From Druceiella hillmani (taxonomy: Eukaryota > Arthropoda > Insecta > Lepidoptera > Hepialidae), in the NCBI GenBank assembly GCA_039881145.1, contig JAYKKI010000088.1, forward strand, positions 1-64,000: a stretch of 64,000 nt of DNA, in the 5' to 3' direction. A program made the translations under genes and the position numbers. Below, piece by piece: positions 56,029-64,000 of the stretch (its first letter is position 1; every line of letters begins with the position of its first letter). The notes below the pieces were generated by a model, which ran no database searches, was not told the origin of the DNA, and was given only the letters and a program-made list of their open reading frames with translations.

Positions 56029-56560
56029 TGTTTAGAGAGTATATTTTGTCGAAAATTCGGCGTTGTTATGAAAATTATCTTAAGAATAACATCTGAACAC
56101 GCATAACTACATACATACGAATATATAATTTAATGAATACAACACCCTGGTAGGTGTGCGACAGTCGGGTGAAAACCGAAGGCCGTGGATACAAATTAAA
56201 AATAAAAGCAAAAAAAACAAAACGTTATTCATTTGACATTTTATAAAGCATTCAGAAATAAAATGCAATGTTATTAAAATACTGTTTAGAAAGTATAGTT
56301 TGTCGAAAATTCGGCGTTGTTGAAATTTCGATTCGGTGATAATCTGTTCCGTCTCTTAAGAATAATATCTGAACACGCTTAACTACATACATACGAATAT
56401 ATAATTTAATGAACACAACACCCTGGCAGGCTTGCGACAGTCGGGTGAAAACCGAAGGTCGTAGGTACAAATTAAAAGTAAAAGCACGAAAAAACAAAAC
56501 GTCGTTCATTTGACATTTTATAAAGCATTCAGAAATAACATGCAATGTTAACATAAAAGG
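56029..56560. repeat. about 260-bp tandem duplication
   Basis: TTGTCGAAAATTCGGCGTTG at 56046 and 56299; GACAGTCGGGTGAAAACCGA at 56160 and 56437; GACATTTTATAAAGCATTCA at 56235 and 56512. The second copy has about 22 extra bases (TTCGATTCGGTGATAATCTG). Confidence 0.93.
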
Positions 56561-56564
56561 CGTT

Positions 56565-57650
56565 CACAAATGTTCATTTTCGTGAATTATTTAATTCTTT
56601 ATTTGAATTATATCGCAACGTGTCGTATATTGGGGGTGTCGATAATCGATATTTCTCATAATTCATTATGGACAAAAAACATCGACGTTTAGTTATTTAA
56701 CCTAGATATTATGTAAACATCGATTAACCGCTACGTTTACTTTAAGTACTAGCCTATGCAAAATTAAATAATTGCAGAAAACTTTGAAAAAAATGGGTCA
56801 TTTTTAATTAACTCCAACTTCGCAGAAAACGGTACGATTAAAATGAAAAAAAATGCCATTTTTAGTCTGAGATTTCATATTTTGAATACGCCAGATAATA
56901 AATTTATCTCATAAAATTCATAAATTGTATCCTTCAGTGCAAAAGATTTCCTTTAATATTCCCTTTTTTTAAATTATTTTACGATAATTTCTAACAAAGC
57001 TTTTTGTCCGAACTTATTAATAATGATCAAACAAGAAATAATTAAAATTTAACGCGATTTATTATCTTATTGTAAAATTATGGCGAAATTCTCTTTTTTT
57101 CACCATGGCAACACATTTTGAAAAAAGAATGAATTCTACGACTTTTCTTAAATTAAAAATGCGTTATTTAACAATAGAACATTAATAAATTTAAACTAAT
57201 GGAATGTCAGATTAGATTTTTTCTAATGTCTTAAGAAAACTGTGATGATTCTTTAACCTTTTTAGGAATTGCTGCAGGTTTCACCATGCGATACAGGTCG
57301 AAAAAAAATTTGAAATATAAACCGTTTTGCACTTTAATCGAAAATCCTACTTCATAGCGCACAATAATTTTTCCCATAAAATCTATAAATTGCGTCTTAA
57401 AGTGCAGACAATTTCCTTTAATTTTCTTTTTTTTATTATACTAGCTTAAACAAATTCAAGTATTTTTTTATTTTTTTTAATGTGTTTTCATTTGCTTTAT
57501 TAAATTAAATAGAAAAAAAAACTTTCCAATACGATTTGTGTCAAAATCTTATCACGATTCAAAAACACAATGAAAATAGTGCCATTTAACTAAATAAATA
57601 TTTAACGTTAGGCTACATTTAGGAGGCTCGGGTCAAGTTAAAAAAAGTTA
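56565..57650. other. no gene recognised
   Basis: AT-rich; a repeated style of AAAATGC(C/G)...TTTCCTTTAATATTCCC and TTTCCTTTAATTTTCTT phrases near 56950 and 57410 suggests an old duplication of several hundred bp, too diverged to define. Confidence 0.3.
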
Positions 57651-57658
57651 ATTTTTTC

Positions 57659-57800
57659 TAAGAACTGATCTTTCAATCCTCAGATAAACTTTATCCAGAG
57701 CTTAATTTTGACGTTTTGACAGCTTTCGTATGGAGTATCTGTCAAAATATCAAAGTTACCCGAAAGCTAAAGTTATCTGAGGAATGAAAAATCAGCCCTA
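57659..57800. mobile_element. MITE, Tc1/mariner-like
   Basis: Left arm CTGATCTTTCAATCCTCAGA then TAAACTTTATC; right arm in reverse complement CTGATTTTTCATTCCTCAGA then TAACTTTAGC. The interior carries TTTGACGTTTTGACAGCTTT, CGTATGG and CTGTCAAAATATCAAAGT. About 140 bp, no coding capacity, ends next to TA. This layout is one I recall as an abundant insect MITE. Confidence 0.8.
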
Positions 57801-57804
57801 AATG

Positions 57805-58585
57805 AGTTAAAAAAAGACCGAGTGCAAAACTCCTCAGCGTGAAAATCTGACTAATTTTTTTTCATCTCTTGGCTGGTTGACAAACATCATCATTATAAAC
57901 AAAAAAGAAGTCGTCAAGATGACTGGCAGCCTAATGGACATGATTCATAAATAACGTACTCGACGATAGTCATTAGACGTGAGAAATCCCGATGACGACC
58001 AACGTCAAATAGTGAAGATATAGTAATCTTCGTTGGAGCCACAAAGCAAGAAATTACTCATTAGGTTATCTTACATCGATGTGTCAATTGTGGCTAATGA
58101 CGTTCTCTGTGTTACCAAACCCGCCATAATACCAAAACAGCGACGAATGTCGAGCAATATTGCACAGCGAAATAATATTACACAACTCAAGAAGATCGAT
58201 AAGTTTGGTCGCCACACCTAAACCAAGCGACACCAGATCTGGGCAGTGACCTAAACTGTCAATCATCTTAACGTTCCCTGTAAATAAATACGTGTGACAT
58301 GCCGCTAGTAACGAATGGGCGTGGCAAGCTACTAGTATATTTAAAACGACATTTTTACTGAACCGAATAAGAAAATAATTTGTAACTATAAGCCTACCTC
58401 GTTAAAATATTTCAAATGAAGCTATCTATATCGACAAAATGCCTATAAATTACTCAATAATTTCCTTTCCTCTAGTTTGTAAATATATTAAAAGTAAATA
58501 AAAAATTCATTTACATCGCATTAGCACAATACCGAAAAACTACCGACTACCCGAAGCGTAGTAATTACAGAAATGCACAATGTAA
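57805..58585. other. no gene supported
   Basis: A somewhat GC-richer part (58020-58330) has short open frames on both strands (60-62 codons) with no motif. Confidence 0.35.
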
Positions 58586-58587
58586 CA

Positions 58588-58690
58588 ATTTATACCAATA
58601 GATGGCGCTATGTATATTTCAAAATGCGCAATGAAGTTTTCCACTCGAACATATATTGACGAAATGGGCGTGATCAGATATAAAGTGTGT
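58588..58690 (+). repeat. dispersed repeat V, copy 2, with CTCF-like motif
   Basis: CCAATAGATGGCGCT (58595-58609), then TATATTTCAAAATGCGCAAT, GAAATGGGCGTGATCAGATA; collinear with 28100-28205. Confidence 0.7.
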
Positions 58691-58794
58691 AAAGCTTGAA
58701 ACATATTATCGGATGACGGCCGAAAGTGACAGATGCTACTTCTAACAGTACATACTTATTACACCAAAACGTGCAAACTATCAACAATAAGTCG

Positions 58795-58935
58795 CGTACG
58801 TGAATTTGAGCGCTTGGAGGTCGGAAACCTCGGACCTCGGCTCGACGAGGAAAAACTGGCTCGACAGATATTTTTATCAGCCGCGGACGCATCGGTCGGA
58901 GTTCGGACGCGACCGCGTGCCAGACAGTAGCAAAC
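58795..58935. promoter_or_regulatory. GC-rich island
   Basis: CGCTTGGAGGTCGGAAACCT, CGGACCTCGGCTCGACGAGG, then GCCGCGGACGCATCGGTCGG and TTCGGACGCGACCGCG. It contains repeated CGGAC cores. Frames are open on both strands (65 codons plus, within a 144-codon frame minus at 58674-59108) but without motifs. A promoter, a LINE 5' end or an exon are all possible. Confidence 0.2.
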
Positions 58936-59217
58936 TGCATTAAAGTGTAGACTATTTTGCAGCTATTCACATGCAACATTGGGTGACGAAAAATTAACTG
59001 ATAGATTTTGCAAATAAGAATGTTTATATAACAATAAAACAAAATGTTGCACTCTGTTGAATGTCCGCGCGACAGGTCTGAACACAGCGTCCGGAGACGG
59101 CTGAGCAAACTGTGTACGTCACGACTACTAGCTTCGGCTTAAGTTGCGTCCCATAATTTGTTCCCAGCTTAAATATACTTATAAAAACCGCATGCACAGC
59201 TAATTCTCTTGTTAATA

Positions 59218-59265
59218 ATATATATACATATATATACGTATATATATATATATATATATATATAT
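59218..59265. repeat. (TA)n microsatellite
   Basis: About 48 bp of TA with TACATA and TACGTA interruptions. Confidence 0.92.
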
Positions 59266-59269
59266 CCAG

Positions 59270-60265
59270 AAGCATTTGACATACTAAATAACAAAAAATT
59301 AATAAGTTTGACGCACTTTGGTGGCATGACATGGCGTGCCGCACAAAGGACATGGCACGCCCTTTAAAATGGACTTTGAGTATCAGACCATGTGGCGTTT
59401 TCATCAGGCTGCGTATTTTTGGTCGCTGTGCTAATTAGTATTTTAGCAAATACCTTTTTAGGATTCTGTACCAAAATTGAAAACTTATGGAAACAAATCG
59501 ACAAGGAGAGCCAACTTTAGACGCGTCACAATTAATTCTCATATGCGCAAAAAGATAAACTTCGAAAAAGTTTTCAGCGTTAATTGTTATTGTGATTAAT
59601 CAAATTAAAGACAATTTTAATTTAATTTTATTAAACGCGATTATAAACCTTTTTCACAAACAAAAAGAAACAAGCAAAAAGAAGTTGTGTTGTACAGCCA
59701 GCATATATATAGTCCATAGACTAAATAAGTTATCGACTATCGATAAGTTATCATAGACAAAAGGAAAGTAATTTTATTACTTCAAAAAATTTTAAGAATC
59801 GACTAACTGTCCGAATATTTATGTAAACAGACTCGTATAAATCAAGTGGCAAGTTACCTAACCCTATGTCATTTCATGCGTTTGCGCCGTGTCATATCGT
59901 GCATTTTTGCCGTGAAAGTAAACAATGAGGAAATCAAAGACATTATATTTATTTTCATAACAGCAATTTGGTCGAACTAGATCTTGACAACCAGCCAGTG
60001 CGTGTCAGAAAATGCACAAAATGAGGTTTCGAAGTTGTCGGTATTTTCTAAAATTAATTATGAAAGTCAATTGAAATAATTTAATTTAAAAGTTTTAAAG
60101 AAATGTTACAACCTCTAATTTTTCAAAGTATGTCAAATCGATGGTTGAATAATTGGACGGAGCCACATTAGACGTCACTTTGAAGGTACAGTAATGGATG
60201 TTAATTTGCAATAAAGATTAAAAATGAGAAACGAAACTTCAGTTTCATTTTAAAATAATTAATCT
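59270..60265. other. no gene recognised
   Basis: Near 59318-59362 TGGCGTGCC and GGCACGCC form a GC-rich inverted pair (ATGGCGTGCCGCACAAAGGA, CATGGCACGCCC). Otherwise AT-rich. Confidence 0.35.
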
Positions 60266-60274
60266 ATAGCCACC

Positions 60275-60700
60275 AAAGGGGTCTGTCTTCTTCTTTCAAT
60301 TGGCTATGGTCCCATATCACATTTGGGGTCAGCCCACCTCGTACATGACACTGTCTCTAGTGTTGTCATTGAGTCCTGTCCATAAATTTGAGACTTTTTT
60401 CAATAGTGCTCTTCCAGGTGGCAGCTAGTCGACCTCGGCCTCTCTTCCCTCTTTTCATTTTTATCACTCTCTAGTCATATAATCTTTGCTGCGCCTCATA
60501 ATCTATTCAAAGTATGTCCTCAATCTTTGAAATGTTTCTCTAATATACTCTTTTTTAATTCTATCCAATCACGTAACGCCCCCGACCCAATGCAGCATTT
60601 TCATTTCTGTGATATGAATCTTTTATTCATCCACCTTCCTCATCAGCTACCATTCCGACCATCACCATCATTCCGACATCAATGCTGACCTTACTGTTGT
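60275..60700 (-). mobile_element. LINE tail remnant, minus strand
   Basis: Minus-strand translation gives MKRGKRGRGRLAATWKSTIE then KSLKFMDRTQ, stops, and RQCHVRGGLTPNVIWDHSQL. This has the order GRGRxxxTW...(tail) of insect LINE ORF2 C-termini, with two in-frame stops. A similar GGTCAGCCCACC-type block is common in insect LINEs. Confidence 0.4.
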
Positions 60701-60704
60701 AACA

Positions 60705-61190
60705 GAACCTTTGAGTTTGATTGACATTCTAGCGTCATATAATAATCATATCAAAAATTCGCTCCCACGTTTAAGTTTTGTTTTTAGTTGAATTTAATTT
60801 CCTTTTTTTTATAATTTTGCTGATGAAGCAAATATGAACTTATAAAATTTCATTCACATAGTGAATAACGAAGGGACTAGTGTTGCCATACCCGATTTGG
60901 TGACACGTAACAGTAGAAAAGCATTGACAATTTTTTTATTTCACTTACTTCTTAGACTTATCGTTTAGGAAAACCTGTAACATTACAGTCTCTTCAGTCT
61001 TGTCGCGGATAAATTTTATGTACGTGTATGTATAAAGGGTCGCCGCCGCGCGTTCAGAAACTCGCTTACATGCACTCGATTTGAGAAATGTTGCTAAGTT
61101 TAATATGCGCTAAACAAGACCGGTAAAGTTCCATATAGTGTTGGTCCCAGGTGTTACAAGAATATAAATGACACTGTTATATAGAGAAAA
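60705..61190. other. no feature seen
   Basis: AT-rich apart from GGGTCGCCGCCGCGCGTTCA at 61036; no element recognised. Confidence 0.35.
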
Positions 61191-61194
61191 TTTA

Positions 61195-61830
61195 AAAAAT
61201 TAGTTCCTTATAAGTTTTATCAAAATCGTCAATCAGACAAAAGAGAAATCTTGTATCTTTATGACAAGTTAGGTTATTTTTCATAAAAGACTGTAAATGT
61301 AATTTCTCCGGAACTCTTTGAACTAGCGAGATAAAACAAAGTGCAGATTGTGTCTCGTTACATCCTCCATCCACAGATGTACCATATTAATCCAAGATGC
61401 TCACAGTCACGACAGGATAGTCGAAAAAATTACGTAAGCCTCGACAAGTTGGAAAAAGCCCTTCATTTTGACAACAATAGAACCATTGTCAATGTTTGTG
61501 AAACAATTTATTTTTAATTAATTTAGGCAATGGCTACACGTTATAAAAAGCAAGAGGCATTGATTATTTTTTATAATCGTTTATGTATTCCATTAAATTT
61601 TTGTTGTTATTTTTATTTCCAATTAATAATTCTTTATATTTAAAAATATAATATATGCCCATTTATGCGGATAACTTTTTTGTTTGGTATTATGGTTACA
61701 GATAGTAATTCTATTTTTTCTTCTTTCCTGATTGTCAATTACTGAATTGTTTGGTTTTTTATATTGTAAAAAATACCAGCTTTTTTAAAAATTATGTTTT
61801 ATCTCCATAACGTCTGGGTCCATTTTTGCC
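61195..61830. repeat. dispersed element Y, copy 2
   Basis: Collinear with 2255-2880. On the minus strand it has an open frame starting MDGGCNETQSALCFISLVQR, including SFMKNNLTCHKDTRFLFCLI and DDFDKTYKELIF. The copy at 2.3 kb keeps related pieces in shifted frames with stops (NEAQSVL, IFLICLVGDLNKTLKG), so the shared ancestor may have been coding. Family unknown. Confidence 0.6.
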
Positions 61831-62104
61831 GGTCTTCTTCAGAGTTGTTAGTAATAACCAAAAATCGGGACATTTGGCGTCTCGCATAAGGCTCAACGGA
61901 ACGTCCCGCAAAAACAGGGACATATGGCAACACTAGAATAGTCGACCACATCTTGTTTTACTACGGGATGCTAAAAAGATTATATAAATTATTGTCTACC
62001 CCTAAATCTCGTAAAGTAAACGCTAAAATCTATACATATAATAAAACCGTAACAGACTGAATTCTGTACATAATTTCTGTACAATATATTTTAAAAAGTG
62101 TGCT

Positions 62105-62530
62105 CGATTTAGTATATAGAGTTATAGAAGAAGCCAGAAAACCTGTTTTTAAAATGTTTGTCTGTATATCTGTGTGTAAATTTGTTCTCCAATCACGCGA
62201 AATCTACTGGATGGATTTTGATGAAATTTGGTACGGTAATTGTTCATACCCTCAAGCATATAGAAAGTACACTAAACTAAACTGACTTGGTTAATATTAC
62301 AATATTGGTATTGCCAACGCCATCTATTAGCCTTTTTGTAAACTTTTTGCTCATAGATATATTACAATATATTATTGTCGACGCCATCTATGATCTAGTA
62401 GCGTTTTAATAGACTTTTTGGTCATAGAATTCCGAGACAAAAAACTTAAAAAAAACAAAATTACACAAACAAATTCCTAATAACTTCTTATTCCAAATTC
62501 CACGCGAACGAAGTCACAGGTGCAGCTAGT
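62105..62530 (+). mobile_element. RTE-like LINE/nonautonomous element, copy 2
   Basis: Same element as 19690-20090 in the opposite orientation: GTTATAGAAGAAGCCAGAAA, TTTGTCTGTATATCTGTGTG, CGCGAAATCTACTGGATGGA, TTTTGATGAAATTTGG, GCCAACGCCATCTATTAGCC, GTCGACGCCATCTATGATCT, and the end CCACGCGAACGAAGTCACAG plus GTGCAGCTAGTAG. The CGCCATCTAT block is duplicated inside (62315 and 62384). Non-coding. Confidence 0.55.
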
Positions 62531-62534
62531 AGAA

Positions 62535-63285
62535 TTTAGAATTATATGTAATGAAATCAATTTTAGAAAACATTAGTAGACAACAATTAAACAAACAGTA
62601 TAAGTATTCACACATTAAAGAAGTTCGATACTTCTGGCTCTTAAATTTGTAGGATTAAGAAATTTTAATAGCTTATTTTTCATGACAACATAAACCTATT
62701 GCATAAATCTGATTTGTTGGACGAAGAAAGGTCACAACACTAAATTGTAGATTAAATAAATTAAATACCATAAACGCTACGAAAAAATACATTGATACTT
62801 TACGGCAGCTGACGTTTGACACGACAAGAAAATAAAACTATATAACGATTTTTTCCGCGTTTTCACTTTATAAATTTACTTTTATAAATTAAAAATTATT
62901 CATTTTAGTTAGGTGAACAAATAATCAATTTTTTATTCACCAAATGTAACTAATTCATCGACTTTATAGATTAGCCTAAAATCGATACAATTAATCGATT
63001 TCCGGTCTAAATATATTGCCAGAAGAAAAAAATAAAAAGTTTCGTTTCAAATATTTTTATTTTCTAAATAATAACTCCAAAAAATATTATGATACCCACA
63101 TAATCACAAATAGCGATTTTTTACCTCTTCATTGGAGAGGTTTCACATCCCTACTTTTCCTACACTTTGTTATCATCTCGGTATACTTTACTATCGCTTA
63201 GATTTAAGATGTTAAAACAAGCTATCATAATTTGGATAGTCACTTCTATAATATACATACTTCTGCAATCATAATAATAAAATGG
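62535..63285. other. no gene recognised
   Basis: AT-rich, with short ATCGAT-containing dyads near 62980; frames of 60-61 codons have no motif. Confidence 0.35.
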
Positions 63286-63288
63286 ATT

Positions 63289-63289
<1 letters not shown>

Positions 63290-63321
<32 letters not shown>

Positions 63322-63335
63322 TTGTATATATATAT

Positions 63336-63418
<83 letters not shown>
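63290..63418. repeat. (TA)n microsatellite
   Basis: About 129 bp, the longest TA tract in the window. Confidence 0.95.
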
Positions 63419-63420
<2 letters not shown>

Positions 63421-63904
63421 ACAAAATCGCAAACGAATTAAGGAACCTGTGTTTAAAAAAACGTTGATAGATATTAGATTCTACTAGCAGAAGCCAAAAT
63501 TTTTTTAAATTATTGTCTGTCTTTCTGAAAACATATGAAGCAAAAACTGAAGTTATAGTTTCTGTCCTAGGCCAACATTTAATATACAATTTACTATGCT
63601 AAAACCGTACATTGAATATAGGTTGAATTGAAAAAATTCTAAGTTACAAAAAACTTTTTACTATATTGATTATGTAGTTCAAGATAATAGAAGACAATTT
63701 AACCTCATTTCGTTACACTATTTTTATTATTTGGTCAAAACATTATTACTTATCAATAGATTAAACACTACTTAATTGGCTACTCCACAGTTTTCGGAAA
63801 AGTATTTTAAAATTTGCAAATGTTTATTTTATTATATTTTATATTTTATGTATGTGTGTTAGTTTAAATAGAAATAAACATATGTTTTCTTCAATAATTT
63901 GAAA

Positions 63905-63955
63905 GCGCGCGAAAACAGTCAGTCACGTGACATTTTGAACTGTGACGTCATATTT
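63905..63955. promoter_or_regulatory. promoter-like cluster: E2F-like, E-box and CRE sites
   Basis: GCGCGCGAAAAC (E2F-like GCGCGAAAA), TCACGTGA (63923-63930, perfect E-box palindrome) and TGACGTCA (63943-63950, perfect CRE) lie within 50 bp. The two palindromes are centred 20 bp apart, about two helical turns. The window ends 50 bp later, so any transcript start lies outside or at the edge. Confidence 0.35.
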
Positions 63956-64000
63956 CAATAAACATAAACTGACAGAAACTAAATAAAAGACTACAACGCA

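Noticed and set aside
58674..59108. 144-codon minus-strand open frame over a GC-rich island
   Set aside because: No domain, no splice or promoter context, and it crosses unrelated sequence types (repeat V and the GC island); open length is helped by local GC content.

Overview
This window is AT-rich, non-coding-dominated eukaryotic DNA, most likely from a moth or butterfly. The main reasons are: decayed non-LTR (LINE) retrotransposons whose C-terminal tails read like insect endonuclease/reverse-transcriptase elements; several LINE 3' ends of the kind I recall as very common in Lepidoptera; two tRNA-derived SINEs; many (TA)n tracts; foldback MITEs; and the recurring motif GATGGCG. There are no operons, no bacterial genes, no CRISPR array and no viral gene. 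The lineage call is recognition of repeat families, not a database match.

Only one stretch looks like a host gene. It is the first coding exon of a minus-strand gene (start codon at 50337, splice donor after 50047). Its upstream region is GC-richer and repeat-poor, with a perfect DREF-type site (TATCGATA) beside the start codon and four dispersed copies of a CGCG-rich dyad module (50413-50944). I do not recognise the product. If the exon is real, the sequence to its left (1-50046) is at least partly intron 1 and/or intergenic DNA, which fits its load of transposon debris. A weak candidate terminal exon on the same strand lies at 18098-18373.

Layout. 1-7250: MITE, minisatellites (about 60, 36 and 50 bp units), paired dispersed repeats, LINE 3' ends. 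7269-11925: a homogeneous array of about 106 copies of a 44-bp satellite with higher-order structure. 11930-21840: LINE remnants, an unclassified dispersed element in tandem, a 160-bp array, GC-rich patches. 21840-32060: foldback elements, dispersed repeats, a 163-bp array, a perfect 38-bp palindrome, a perfect 28-bp-arm hairpin. 32065-33847: a 1.2-kb reverse-transcriptase LINE that split an older tandem duplication. 34825-46310: a 32-bp minisatellite, another LINE tail, and a run of tandem arrays with units of about 175-205 bp, one interrupted by a near-perfect hairpin MITE. 47159-53900: SINEs, the host exon and promoter, minisatellites. 54750-64000: more arrays, a Tc1/mariner-like MITE, LINE tails, second copies of elements from the left half, and a promoter-like cluster at the right edge.

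The genes do not form a pathway. The window is best read as a record of transposon insertion, decay and tandem amplification around one promoter. Many of the open reading frames are antisense, repeat-encoded or chance products of AT-rich DNA.
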